Origin: Litsea cubeba
Taxonomy: Eukaryota > Streptophyta > Magnoliopsida > Laurales > Lauraceae
Assembly (NCBI GenBank): GCA_012931725.1
Contig: CM022945.1
Location: 150,477,480 to 150,541,479 of the forward strand
DNA: 64,000 bases
Direction: 5' to 3'
How positions within the stretch are numbered: position 1 is the stretch's first letter; each line of letters starts with the position of its first letter. The translations under genes were made by a program, and so were the position numbers. Positions 32,001 to 42,229 of the stretch are shown here, one piece after another. Below the pieces are notes generated by a model. It was not told the DNA's origin. It was given only the letters and a program-made list of their open reading frames with translations, and did not search any database.

Positions 32001-34802
32001 CTCGATGCCTACAGAGGCTACCACCAGATCCCGCTCTACGAGCCTGACGAGGAGAAAACGTCATTCATAACCCCCCGCGGCACTTACTGCTACAAGGTGA
32101 TGCCCTTCGGGCTAAAGAACGCGGGGGCGACCTATCAGCGCCTCGTCACAAAAATGTTCCATGCTCAGCTCGGCCGAACGGTAGAGGTGTACATCGACGA
32201 CATTGTCGTCAAATTAGTGCACTCCGGCGACCATCTGGCGGATCTTGGCCAAGTCTTCGACATCCTTCGCGCGTACAAGCTCAAGCTAAACGCTTCCAAA
32301 TGCGCCTTCGGCATAGCCTCTGGCAAGTTCCTCGGCAGCTTGGTAACGCGGAGGGGGATAGAGGCTAATCCGGACCAGATCACCGCGATCCGGAGCATTC
32401 AGAGCCCCTCTACCACGAAGGAAGTTCAGAAGCTCACAGGAATGGCTGCAGCACTCAATCGCTTCATCAGCCGGTCATCAGATAAGTGCAGGCCTTTCTT
32501 TCAGCTTCTAAAGAAAAACTTGAAATTCCAGTGGACCCCCGAGTGCGACCAGGCATTGGCCGCGCTCAAAACCTATCTAATGTCACCACCCTTGCTCTCC
32601 ACCCCAGCTTCGGGGGAGACTCTTTATTTGTATCTTGCGGTCTCGGATAACGCAGTGAGCTCCGTCCTCATCCGGGAGGACGAAGGAATTCAAAAACTAA
32701 TTTATTATACGAGCAAGACCCTGCTTGATGCCGAGACCAGATACCTCCTATTGGAGAAGCTTGCGCTGGCCCTCGTCAGCGCCTCTCGCAAGCTCTCCCA
32801 TTATTTCCAATCCCACACCATTGTGGTGATCACGGAGCATCCACTCCGTTCAGTGTTCAAAAAGGCTGACTTTTCAGGGCGAATATCAAAGTGGGCAGTT
32901 GAACTGGGGCAGTATGATATACAGTACCGTCCCCGAACTGCGATCAAAGCCCAGATTCTGGCAGACTTCATTGTCGAATTCGTCTCCCCCAACCCGGCTC
33001 CGACCCAGCTCGGCACGGCACTGGGGGGCACAGGGCACGAACCAGAGCTGACTGAGGTCGAACAGCCTCCCACCTCGGCGTGGATGATCTTTGTCGACGG
33101 GTCATCCACCTCCAAGAGAGCTGGTGCCGGCATAGTCCTCCAGTCGCCAGAGGGCCTGGTCATAGAGCAGGCTTTTACCATCTACTTCAAAGCGACAAAC
33201 AATGAGGCAGAATATGAAGCGCTGATAGCAGGGTTAAACAGCGCCCGAATCCTCGGAGCCCGACACCTGGTGATCTTCAGCGATTCCCAACTGGTAACGA
33301 GCCAGCTCGCCGGAGACTACCAGGCCAGGGACGACAGGATGGCGGCCTACTTAGCCCTTGCGAAAAAACTGCTGTCTCATTTCCAGAAAGCCGAGGTCAA
33401 GCAAATATCCCGAGATGCCAACACGTACGCAGATGCGCTTGCAAACCTGGCCTCCGCCGTCGAAGCAGGGAAGAAAAGGACCATCGAGGTTGGGTCAGTA
33501 TCAAGGTCAAGCTTAGAACTCCATTCATCTCGGCTTGTCCTCTGTGCCGATCTCGGCCCAAGCTGGATGGATCCAATCGTCGCCTACTTAAAGGATGACC
33601 GGCTCCCCGAGGACAAGGCTGAAGCCCACCGGGTCAGACTCAAGGCAGCTCGATTCTGGCTCTCTCCCGAAGGCAAACTCTACAGGAAATCCTTCACGGG
33701 TCCATACCTCCAGTGCGTCCATCCGAGCAAAGTGGACGACTTCCTGTATGAGATCCACGAAGGAATCTGCGGCAGTCACATAGGAGGCCGATCACTGGCT
33801 TACAGAGCAATAAGCCAGGGTTACTGGTGGCCCTACATGCAGAAGGACGCGCAGGTGTACGCCAGGAAGTGCGAGAAGTTCCAGAAGTTCTCCCACTCTC
33901 TCCACCAGCCAGCACAAGATCTGAGTCCCCTCACTAGCCCATGGCCCTTCGCTCAATGGGGCCTGGATATTGTGGGGCCTCTTCACCGAGCTCCAGGAAA
34001 CAAGAGATGGCTGATAGTCGCCACAGACTACTTCACAAAGTGGATAGAAGCTGAACCGTTGTCCTCAATCACGGATAGGGACTCCAGGAACTTCGTTTGG
34101 AAAAACATCCTGACGAGGTTCGGCATCCCCCGGACTCTGATTTCGGACAACGGAACTCAGTTCGACTCCAAATCCTTCAAAGACTTCTGCCAAGAGCACG
34201 GTATCAGGAACCATTACTCCACTCCGGCATATCCACAGAGTAATGGCCAGGCAGAAATCTCTAACAAAGTGATCCTGGACGGTCTGAAGAAGCGACTGGA
34301 CAAGGCAAAGGGAAGATGGACAGAGGAGCTTCCGAGCGTGCTATGGGCATACAGAACGACTCCAAGGAGATCCACCTCGGCAACACCTTTCTCTCTGGCC
34401 TACGGGATGGAGGCGGTCATTCCTTTAGAGATCGGCCTTCCCACCCTGAGGACGGAGCTGGTCGACCAAGGCCGAAACGACACAAACCTGGCGATGGAGC
34501 TGGAGCTGGCAGACGAGCGACGAGAAGCAGCAGCCCAGCGACTGACCGACTATCAGCAGCGGTTAGCCAGGGCATACAATCAAAACGTCAGAGAAAGAAG
34601 ATTCTCAGTGGGAGAGCTAGTTCTAAAGAAGGCACTGCCAGCTGACAAAGAACCAAACGAAGGGAAGCTGGCTCCGAACTGGCATGGCCCATTCAGGGTG
34701 GTCTCACTAGCAGGGAAATCAGCCTACAAGCTCGAACACTTAGAAGGCAAGCCGCTGCCGAGACCGTGGAATGCATCCCACCTAAAGAAATTCTATTTCT
34801 AA
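29052..34802 (+). CDS. G2 Gag-Pol polyprotein
   Basis: 1916 codons without interruption. I take the start at 29052 (MPPKARKGG), 60 bases after the primer site and conserved in G1; the open frame begins earlier, inside the LTR. Domains: Gag core about 270-400, Gag knuckle-like CSLHRGNGHRTENC at 524, protease D673 (LVDSGSSSE), RT about 895-1150 with YIDD at 1047-1050, RNase H about 1155-1290, archaeal-type RNase H from D1349 (FVDGSS) to about 1475, integrase with D1639, D1699 and E1735 (D-59-D-35-E) and a GPF motif near the end. In the integrase zinc-binding region H1569, H1576 and C1607 are present but the fourth ligand is Phe1610. Otherwise the enzyme set looks intact. Protein cleavage and Gag:Pol ratio control are not evident. 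Confidence 0.93.
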   Translation: MPPKARKGGESSRATLELPPPSMDVPPQGRSRTVHGTSAGEGRLGSQLFVEVPLQEGLETSISAKEVMPPRRDERRHERHRRDKAVAVGETRHAQPPATGGVVAAQTALLQRQEQLIRELQQQLRAAQTASLRQVSEPQGKKMDAPSRAAQPPHEDLRNHLDHKRSQIRDEGSSNSRSHHSRDGRTHSHRSPNHSKRKPRAQTLEKDDEQERFDKRVRLALQHNLDVRDQKQICGHTDLGGSRFTKEIERTPLPRKFSVPRFVPYDGLSDPSAHLRHFSQKMSIWGNEGHLNCKIFSSSLGDLPLKWFCSLPEKSVSSWKELQLSFLKKFQAYTVVPKKEGDLLALRMKQGETLAKFAQRYWAVYSQIEGTREEIAIYAFQHALIPGHDLRKDLVGDPPESMPALMSRVKRFIAREENEIRAREEDGRPEPEQKSGQPRQRGGRPFQKQEPKQAWVSNSAKPASSRSGGAWKPRPPSSASQSVNVVFKEPIYRILGKIKTKPFFKWPLPLKHEPTSGSRSKLYCSLHRGNGHRTENCKSLQWYLEKLAEEGHIPEFVKTGDTGGSEGRVHQSAAQDPDSEDSEKIINVIHLASSAPAPSSRGSSQARAEARRASHGKEVMKAELAPASKRARRDRPAISFSDRDIEGIQLPHNDPLLLTMKLRDFTVKRILVDSGSSSEVLYYDCFKKMNLSEADLTEVRAPLLGLSATPVYPKGRITLETRVGGASVSADFLVVDAPSPYNVILGRTWLHKLEAVPSSLHQKLKFILENKEGKLEVVTVEGDQQQARQCVLAAVPAVKEPERVNLAEFEKGLDEIGRDPEKKSIEDLAEVRLSPADPDRFFLVGTQLPDEERAALSRFLMQNVDVFAWSPSEMPGVDPEVMCHKLNVDPDHKPIVQRARRTGLQQTDAVIEEVDNLLKAGAIREVQYPVWLANTVVVKKKTGKWRVCVDFTDLNRACPKDSFPLPKIDQLIDATAGHDRMSFLDAYRGYHQIPLYEPDEEKTSFITPRGTYCYKVMPFGLKNAGATYQRLVTKMFHAQLGRTVEVYIDDIVVKLVHSGDHLADLGQVFDILRAYKLKLNASKCAFGIASGKFLGSLVTRRGIEANPDQITAIRSIQSPSTTKEVQKLTGMAAALNRFISRSSDKCRPFFQLLKKNLKFQWTPECDQALAALKTYLMSPPLLSTPASGETLYLYLAVSDNAVSSVLIREDEGIQKLIYYTSKTLLDAETRYLLLEKLALALVSASRKLSHYFQSHTIVVITEHPLRSVFKKADFSGRISKWAVELGQYDIQYRPRTAIKAQILADFIVEFVSPNPAPTQLGTALGGTGHEPELTEVEQPPTSAWMIFVDGSSTSKRAGAGIVLQSPEGLVIEQAFTIYFKATNNEAEYEALIAGLNSARILGARHLVIFSDSQLVTSQLAGDYQARDDRMAAYLALAKKLLSHFQKAEVKQISRDANTYADALANLASAVEAGKKRTIEVGSVSRSSLELHSSRLVLCADLGPSWMDPIVAYLKDDRLPEDKAEAHRVRLKAARFWLSPEGKLYRKSFTGPYLQCVHPSKVDDFLYEIHEGICGSHIGGRSLAYRAISQGYWWPYMQKDAQVYARKCEKFQKFSHSLHQPAQDLSPLTSPWPFAQWGLDIVGPLHRAPGNKRWLIVATDYFTKWIEAEPLSSITDRDSRNFVWKNILTRFGIPRTLISDNGTQFDSKSFKDFCQEHGIRNHYSTPAYPQSNGQAEISNKVILDGLKKRLDKAKGRWTEELPSVLWAYRTTPRRSTSATPFSLAYGMEAVIPLEIGLPTLRTELVDQGRNDTNLAMELELADERREAAAQRLTDYQQRLARAYNQNVRERRFSVGELVLKKALPADKEPNEGKLAPNWHGPFRVVSLAGKSAYKLEHLEGKPLPRPWNASHLKKFYF

Positions 34803-34880
34803 AGATGTAGTAGATCCTGAATCAATGAAAGCAGCTTTTCACTTTGTCTTCAATCTATCGTCTTTTACTGACTTCGGCAA

Positions 34881-36598
34881 CTACAAGGGTTCGTAGCCCT
34901 GGAAAGAGGCCTCGAGTTCGAACACTCGGCCGAATTCCTAAACTCATGGATTTATCCCATTCTACAAGGGTTCGTAGCCCTGGAAGGAGGCCTCGAGTTC
35001 GGACACTCGGCCGAATTCCTAAACTCAGGGATTTATCCCATTCTACAAGGGTTCGTAGCCCTGGAAGGAGGCCTCGAGTTCGGACACTCGGCCGAATTCC
35101 TAAACTCAGGGATTTATCCCATTCTACAAGGGTTCGTAGCCCTGGAAGGAGGCCTCGAGTTCGGACACTCGGCCGAATTCCTAAACTCAGGGATTTATCC
35201 CATTCTACAAGGGTTCGTAGCCCTGGAAGGAGGCCTCGAGCTCGGACACTCGGCCGAATTCCTAAACTCAGGGATTTATCCCATTCTACAAGGGTTCGTA
35301 GCCCTGGAAGGAGGCATCGAGTTCGGACACTCGGCCGAATTCCCTGTGAATTCCTAAACTCAGGGATTTATCCCATTCTACAAGGGTTCGTAGCCCTAGA
35401 AGGAGGCCTCGAGTTCGGACACTCGGCCGAGTTCCTAAACTCAGGGATTTATCCCATTCTACAAGGGTTCGTAGCCCTGGAAGGAGGCCTCGAGTTCGGA
35501 CACTCGGCCGTATTCCTAAACTGAGGGATTTATCCCATTCTACAAGGGTTCGTAGCCCTGGAAGGAGGCCTCGAGTTCGGACACTCGGCCGAATTCCTAA
35601 ACTCAGGGATTTATCCCATTCTACAAGGGTTCGTAGCCCTGGAAGGAGGCCTTGAGTTCGAACACTCGGCCGAATTCCTAAACTCAGGGATTTATCCCAA
35701 TCTACAAGGGTTCGTAGCCCTGGAAGGAGACCTCGAGTTCGGACACTCGGCCGAATTCCTAAACTCAGGGATTTATCCCATTCTACAAGGGTTCGTAGCC
35801 CTGGAAGGAGGCCTCGAGTTCGGACACTCGGCCGAATTCCTAAACTCAGGGATTTATCCCATTCTACAAGGGTTCGTAGCCCTGGAAGGAGGCATCAAGT
35901 TCGGACACTCGGCCGAATTCCCTGTGAATTCCTAAACTCAGGGATTTATCCCATTCTACAAGGGTTCGTAGCCCTAGAAGGAGGCCTCGAGTTCGGACAC
36001 TCGGCCGAGTTCCTAAACTCAGGGATTTATCCCATTCTACAAGGGTTCGTAGCCCTGGAAGGAGGCCTCGAGTTCGGACACTCGGCCGTATTCCTAAACT
36101 TAGGGATTTATCCCATTCTACAAGGGTTCGTAGCCCTAGAAGGAGGCCTCGAGTTCGGACACTCGGCCGAATTCCTAAACTCAGGGATTTATCCCATTCT
36201 ACAAGGGTTCGTAGCCCTGGAAGGAGGCCTTGAGTTCGAACACTCGGCCGAATTCCTAAACTCAGGGATTTATCCCAATCTACAAGGGTTCGTAGCCCTG
36301 GAAGGAGGCCTCGAGTTCGGACACTCGGCCGAATTCCTAAACTCAGCGATTTATCCCATTCTACAAGGGTTCGTAGCCCTGGAAGGAGGCCTCGAGTTCG
36401 GACACTCGGCCGAATTCCTAAACTCAGGGATTTATCCCATTCTACAAGGGTTCGTAGCCCTGGAAGGAGGCCTCGAGTTCGAACACTCGGCCGAATTCCT
36501 AAACTCAGGGATTTATCCCACTCTACAAGGGTCTACCGCCCTGCAAGGGGGCCTCGAGTTCGGACACTCGGCTGTTTCCTAAAGTCCGGGTTTATACA
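34881..36598 (+). repeat. 81-bp tandem array behind G2 pol (21 units)
   Basis: Units start CTACAAGGGTTCGTAGCCC at 34881, then every 81 bp. The units beginning at 35286 and 35864 are 92 bp, carrying an extra CCTGTGAATTC. The last unit, from 36523, is degenerate. Because 81 is divisible by three, frames stay open (226 codons at 34844-35524), but this is a consequence of the repeat. Variants recur in order: the block 35286-35863 is repeated as 35864-36441 (578 bp, seven units), giving a higher-order structure. Tandem arrays in this position are known in Tat/Ogre-type elements and can seed satellites. Confidence 0.95.
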
Positions 36599-37952
36599 CC
36601 TCCCAAAGACCGTGCCGAACTCATGCTCTCATAGCCGAGGTCAGCGAAATGATAAACCCACCTCGGCGCAAGCAGATCATCTCGGCCATGGTCAGTTTCC
36701 AAAGCCAGCCATTTCGGCCAAGGTCAGTATCTCAGAAAGAAAGAGCTGGGCCAGCACTCAAACACAGAAAAGCAGCACAAAAACACTTTATGTGTTCCGG
36801 AACAGTGCATGGAAAGTAAAAGAGGACGCAAAGGCGTTGTACACAGTTTGAGTGATCACAAAGTTCTTCCTTTTTATTCATTGTAAACTGCTTTATTACA
36901 AGAGTTACAGAACAGAAAAGAAAAATACAGAAAGGAGGATCACAGTCCTCTAAAAACAGAAAATAAAGAAAAGCTGGGAGACTCCGATCTTCACCGACTC
37001 TTCGGGCTGCAGACTCCAAGATGCCGGATAATAGACTGGAGGTTCTGAGTGATCCTGAATTTCACCGAGCTCTACAATACACTTTGGTTGGTCAGACCAA
37101 AGCAATTGCAGAGCCCCTCCAGTTCGGAGGCCCTGGACCTCGCTGAGCTCTTCAACACCCTCCGGTCAGTGAGACCAAAGTTTGAAGAGCCCCCAGGTCC
37201 AGCGGGCCTCAACTCCACCCTTAGTCTTACCATCCTGACACGGCGCGAGCTCGATGCCACACAAGACCCTGCAGGATCGGCAGACACCCAGGACCCGACC
37301 ATCCCGCAGTTGCAGAGGTTTGCCCTGCAACCTGACCAGGGACGGTCGGCCATGAACCCGCGTTCAGAGAGCGCGTGGTCCACGGGGAGTTCCTTCAGAG
37401 AGCGCGCAGACCACGATGGGCTTCCCCTCTTGGAGAAAGCCACCCGCAGGCGCAGGGGTTCCCCCCGGATCGACTGCTTCTGAACACCCGCCGGGCATGG
37501 CTCCTATGTCTACGTGATTTAAACTATCCTACGTTCTGTTCTTCTCATCGCCCATGGCGAGCCTATCGCCCCTACTTATAGGAAGAAGAAGGGCTCAATC
37601 TCCGAAGGAAGTTAAGGGGCGAAGTCTCCCACGCATTATTTGGGGTGCACGACTGATGACCAGCGATCCCTAGGGCGCCACGTGGAGACATCCGCCCGTT
37701 TCCCTCGTCGGCAGTAACACCATGTTTACTGCTATTTATGATCTCCAGAATACGGAGAATAGGCACAGACAGCTATGAAGACCGTGTGACTCTCTCTGCC
37801 TCGATGGTCATGCGTCGCAGTAAAGGCCTTCAATGCTATTCAATGTTACATCCAAAAACAAAAAACAAAAGAGAGGAAACGTTCAAGTAAAGGGGCCCGC
37901 TTTTCATTGATAATAGAAAGTATTACAAGGCAGAAAGCAAAAATATTACAAG
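36599..37952. other. G2 spacer between array and antisense gene
   Basis: No recognisable protein. 37055-37210 contains two decayed copies of a segment around GAGCTC...GGTCAGACCAAAG...GAGCCCC, and 37340-37410 two copies of TTCAGAGAGCGCG. AT-richer tracts at 36850-36970 and 37850-37950 may hold the 3' ends of the sense and antisense transcripts. ORFs of 123-144 codons overlap on opposite strands and share no features with known families. Confidence 0.5.
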
Positions 37953-40467
37953 CTACTGTGGTTTCGGCGACTCCACCAGGTCGATCACCATATCCGCTGA
38001 ATCAGTGGCTTCGGCCGAAACCATGACCTTGCTTGGAGCGTCACTGGCAGAAGGGACTTCAACTGGTACCTCAGCCGAAGCAGGGGCAGAGGAGGCATCA
38101 CCTTGAGGCACGGCCGGGGCATCGCTCGAGACCGGGGCAACGGAAGCGTCGTCAGCAGCAGGAGCAACTGGAGGGGCTTCGACTGGGGCACTTTCGGCTG
38201 CAGGAGCGGAGCTCGGCTCAAGAGCCGGGTCCGAGTACTTCGGCAGGTCCCGGTAGACAGGGTGATCTTCGGGGACCCCCGCACGTCTCAGTGCGGCCAG
38301 GCATCCTTCCTCGAACAGGATGGCGGTGATCTCCTCCACCTGGTTCTCATATAGCTCGGTGGCGTGATCCACCCCATCCTGGAAGGCGGACTGGGCCTCG
38401 GACAGAAGAGAGGCCTTCTCTTTCTCTAGCTCGGTGTTCACCGTCTTCAATTTCGCTGTTTCGGCACGCCCAGCCAGCACTTCCCCGCGCAGCCTCGTCC
38501 CCTCAGCCGTTGATTCAGCCTTTAATCTGGCCAACTCCGACTGCAGCTCGGCGGTCTTCTTGTTCCTTGCCAGACCTCGCCCTTCAGCTGGTTGGTCTTC
38601 GCCGTAAGTTCGGCGACACCAGCCAGAGCCGACGCCAGCCGAGCAGCCTCCTCAGCGCTGGCCTTCTTCATCCCCTCCATTCCCGCCTGCAGCTCCTCCA
38701 GCTCCTTCTTCAGCTTGTCCCTCTCGGACTCCAGCTGAGTGACCCGTGCAGCGTTCCTATCACTCCGCCCCACCACGGTCAGGAGCCTCTGCACGTTCTG
38801 CAAGTGGAAAAAGATGGGTCAAGCTGGGGCAGTCGAGCCAAATCACCTGGAAGGAAAACACTGAAAGCACTTACCAGGAGGTTAGCCTGAATCGCCGAGA
38901 CCATCAGGCTCTCGTTATCGAACCTCTCGTGCGTCTCCATATCCCGCGGCAGAGCGCAGACCTTGGCGAGAGCCCCGATGACATCGGCGTTCCCCAGCAG
39001 CCGATCCTCGACGTTCAGAGGCTTACCGGGCTGCGTTTCCATCCTTGGCCTCCATGGCGCTGGGGCAGTTCGGGGTCCGGAGGACGACCCGGATCCTTGC
39101 CCCGCCGAGGTGGTGTGCTCGCGAGTCGTCCCGCTGGACGGCCTGCCTGCCGGCACGCTCTTCTCAGCTGGTGCACTCTTCTCAGCCGGTGCACTCTTTT
39201 CAGTTGGAGCCTTGACTCCGGGGGCCCGCGCAGGGGTTTTGCCCTTCGGAGGCTGTTCGGCTCCCAAGTACTTCTCCCCCGCCATGGACTTCTTCCTGGG
39301 CGGGGACCCCTCCCTCGGGCGCTCCGGCGAGCGTCGCCGAACTCCCGCATTCGAAACAGGAGCAGGAGCAGAAGCAGGAGCGGAAGTGTCGCCAGCACCT
39401 CCCGAGCTCGAAGCTGCTCGGGTGCTGGCAGAAGATGGCGTCGCAGAGGAAGAAGACCCCTGCCTGAACTTGGCCGCTATATCCTTGATGATTGGTTCCC
39501 TCGACCTTCCCGCCATGTCTTCTTCCTGATCAGAAGAGTAAGCGTCCACTATCTGCCCCAGGTTCGGCGGCTCCGAACTGGAAGTGGACGCCTCGGACCC
39601 AGACGCAGCTCGTCTAGCGGCCGGATCGTTCAAGGGGATCCCAGCAGGTACAGCAAGGGAGACGGTTGGACGATCAGGATGCGCTTCGTCCACCTCGGGT
39701 ACCCCGGTCCTCTGGTAGTGGCCGCGGTATCTCGGCGTGTATCCGAGCAGCTTCCAAGCTGACCTAGTCTCGTGCCCCTTGTACCTCTCAACCTTGTTGA
39801 TGTCGTCGAGGTTCTTCCTCCAGCCTTCACTCGCGGCTCGGCGTCGTCTCGCACCTGCCTCTGCATAACAAATAATAGAGGAGTCAGTTCGGCATCGTCG
39901 AAATCAAGCAAAGAAGATGAATGAAAAGGAGCGATGTTTACTTGGGACTGTCCCGGGGTGGCGCGGGACCGATAACCTCCTACTTTCGCCAGCGCCGAAC
40001 TCCCAGTCCCCCGAAACGCAGAAGAAGGCTTCTTCGGCATTCTTACTTGAATCTTCCAAGGCCAGGACGAAGCCTCTTCGCTGCGGCTTCACCCGGAGAT
40101 AATATTTCCCTTCCCCGGCCTTGCAGATATCGTAGGTGTCCTCGATATCATGGACACCTAAGTCGGTCCCCAGAATCTCATTCAGCTTCGCCGTGCCCAT
40201 AATGACCTTATAGCCATTGGGCATCAGCTGGCACGGGGTAAGGGACCAGGTACTGAGGCAAGCTCTAAGTAGAGGGTGCAGGGGGAATCTGACCCCGCCC
40301 TCGATCACGGAGATCAGCGGGAACGGCATCCAGCCGCCGGACCAGCGCATCGTGGCATAGTCGACGGAGTCTGCCGGCTTGAGCAGGACTCGCTCCGGAA
40401 TATCAAAAGCGGCCCTAAATCTAGCTATTCCTTCTTCGGTATCTAGATTGAACCTAGGGGTGCCCAT
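37953..40467 (-). CDS. Antisense extra gene of G2 (putative gypsy-type transposon protein; exons 40467-39942, 39860-38875, 38797-37953)
   Basis: Joining three minus-strand pieces at good splice sites (GTAAAC...ATGCAG, 81 bp; GTAAGT...TTGCAG, 77 bp) keeps the frame: exon 1 is 175 codons plus one base, exon 2 brings it to 329 codons. Exon 1 has the plant gypsy-type transposon domain (GTPRFNLDTEEGIARF ... FCVSGDWEFG). Exon 2 is low-complexity and basic/Ser-rich. Exon 3 is a long coiled coil (KLKKELEELQAGMEGMKKA ... LEKEKASLLSEAQ) with an Ala/Pro/Ser tail. Near 38565 a one-base change shifts the frame between KGEVWQG and RNKKTAELQSELARL, so this copy probably gives a truncated protein. Start 40467 is supported by G1; 40488 is an in-frame alternative. 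Such extra ORFs are known in Tat elements; their function is not. Confidence 0.75.
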
Positions 40468-40693
40468 GTCTAAAGAAGGGGACAGCAAAAGATAAACCCT
40501 AAAGGTTGCGGAATCCTAAGAAAAAGCTACACAGAGGCGCGAAGCAACTTACAGAGACAGAAGGGGCGACTCGAGTACAGGTCCAGACACGCCCTAGGGT
40601 CGTCCTCGCTTGAAGAAGCCTCGAGCAGCAGAGCAGAAATCACAGATGAAGGCAAATGCGAAAAGAAATCAGAAACAAGAAGGGAAGGAGACG

Positions 40694-40705
40694 ACCCTCT
40701 TTATG
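40694..40705 (-). promoter_or_regulatory. Putative core promoter of the G2 antisense gene
   Basis: The minus strand reads CATAAAGAGGGTCGTC, aligning with TATAAATAGGGTCGTC at 1405 in G1. It lies 227 bp before the ATG. The first T of the TATA box has become C here, which may weaken it. Confidence 0.45.
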
Positions 40706-40958
40706 GAAAACAAACCCTCGGCGCGCGCTGCTTTCGAAATTCGAAAGGGCGGATTTCGCGATCTGCGCCCACTCCATCAATAAGACAGTGCAATCAGTGA
40801 AGAGGCGACGCGTGTAGCCGTCGACTCGCTTCCCAGTACAGACAAGACAGAGCATTCATTGCTTCAGGACAGTTGAAGCGACAGCAGGCAATGACCGTCG
40901 CATCCCCAGACGAGTCTTCTAGCTTTCGACCACTAAAGGCCAGGGCGCTTAAGAGGTC

Positions 40959-40975
40959 AAAAGCTAGGGGGCAAT
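40959..40975 (+). promoter_or_regulatory. G2 polypurine tract
   Basis: AAAAGCTAGGGGGCAAT directly before the 3' LTR, matching the tract beside the G1 3' LTR. Confidence 0.75.
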
Positions 40976-41866
40976 TGTGTGGGGAGATTTCCAGAGCCAC
41001 AGGATTACGCTAATCACAGCCATCAGATGAGTCTGAGCACTCTCACGTGCCAACCGCATGCCATCCACGTGGCACCAGGCTCACCCCGGCTGCCAGGACA
41101 GGAGGTCCGGCCGAAGTCAAGCAGTTCCGGACCGCTGGCGCCGAGCTCGGCCGCCTCGTGTGTCCATCTCGGCAGAGAGCTCCACCTCGGCTAAAAGAGC
41201 CGGGACGGAAGCCGAAGTAAGAAAGAACCTCCGCTTGCGCCCCTCGCCCCCTCCACGTCATCAAGCACGTGGAGGAGTAGGGGCACGAGCTAGCAAGACA
41301 GATGCGACATCCAGCCGCTCACAATCTTCGCCAGATCACTGACATGGCGGCATCCAGCGGCTGAGGCCACATCAGGGCAGGGCCCGAGGGCGGATCCGAT
41401 GGTACCCCTACCGCCAAAGGCGTCCAACACGATGTGGCCCAACAAGACGCGCATTAAATGCGACGTGGGCTGATCCGACGCGCATTTAATGCGAAGTGGG
41501 CTGGATTGGACCGCATTAATTGCATCGTGGGCTGATCATGACTTCCCAGTCGAATCATGAGACTCATGCCAAGATATCGTCCAAGATATCTTCCAAATCG
41601 CCTATAAAAAGGACGGCATTTCACATGCAAGGTACGCAAGATACACACTTGAGAGCTGTTACCCTGCCTCTCTTCCTCCTCTCCTTCCCTCGTTCCAGTT
41701 CCTTTACTGACTTTGGCATCGGAGAGCCTTGCGCCGCCTAGGCCAGGGTCCTCTGACCGTGTGTTCTTCTCTTTCAGGCTTTCGGACGGTACCCAGTCAT
41801 CACCATCGTTGGATAAGTCCTCTAAGGCTCCCCAGTTATTGTGGGTCATTATTTTCTGCACCTACA
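40976..41866 (+). repeat. G2 3' LTR
   Basis: 891 bp. It differs from the 5' LTR at six bases (for example GATTT/GATGT at about 41434 and GCCCAGG/GCCTAGG at about 41738). Right target duplication CTTAC at 41867-41871. Confidence 0.96.
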
Positions 41867-41888
41867 CTTACCTTCCTCCATAATTTTA

Positions 41889-42229
41889 GGGCTTGTTTGG
41901 CAATTAACTAGTATGTTTTTTTCTGGTAAAAGGCAATTAACTAGTTAAGTAAAAATAAAGTGAATTCACACAAGAAATGACAATGAGTTATATCAAAAGT
42001 ACATAATTTTAAAAAATTCCTTTTGAATTTTTCAAAAAAAATAAAAAAAGCAACATCCTTTCTCCACTAAAAGATAAAATAACTTCACTTTTTTATATAA
42101 AAAGTGAAAAAAATTCCATACCAAACAACAAAATACAAAAATACTACCATAACTCTTTATATTTTATTCTCTCTTGATTTAATGCTTTACTTTACCACAC
42201 TTTAATTCACCATGCATCCAAACACGCTC
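41889..42229. mobile_element. MITE-like element M1
   Basis: About 341 bp, AT-rich, no coding capacity. Ends are GGGCTTGTTTGG (left) and CCAAACACGCTC (right, reverse complement GAGCGTGTTTGG), an imperfect inverted repeat. Its GGCAATTAACTAG and GTAAAGTGAAT segments recur around the Helitron-like elements at 49447 and 51262. A clear target duplication was not found, so family assignment is open. Confidence 0.5.

Larger units (their letters stand above)
28081..41866 (+). mobile_element. G2: complete, young Ty3/gypsy (Tat-type) LTR retrotransposon
   Basis: 13,786 bp with 891-bp LTRs at 28081-28971 and 40976-41866. These begin TGTGTGGGG, end CCTACA and differ at 6 positions (0.7%). Perfect target duplications CTTAC at 28076-28080 and 41867-41871. 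Layout: LTR, primer site, one long Gag-Pol frame (29052-34802), an 81-bp tandem array, a spacer, a spliced minus-strand gene (40467-37953), purine tract, LTR. The second (archaeal-type) RNase H domain before integrase and the extra 3' gene place it in the Tat lineage. It is unusually GC-rich compared with its surroundings. It may still be mobile. Confidence 0.96.

Noticed and set aside
29030..33181. Long minus-strand ORFs opposite G2 gag-pol
   Set aside because: Shadows of a GC-rich coding frame; no motifs. The extra gene before the 3' LTR differs in having conserved starts and introns.
34844..35524. 226-codon ORF with 27-residue repeats
   Set aside because: It is the 81-bp tandem array read in frame; openness follows from the unit length, and the frame changes at the first 92-bp unit.
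34881..36598. Possible CRISPR-like array
   Set aside because: Units are contiguous with no unique spacers, and the setting is a plant retrotransposon.
37049..37483. Overlapping 144- and 123-codon ORFs in the G2 spacer
   Set aside because: No recognisable family, internal decayed repeats, and open on both strands because of GC content.
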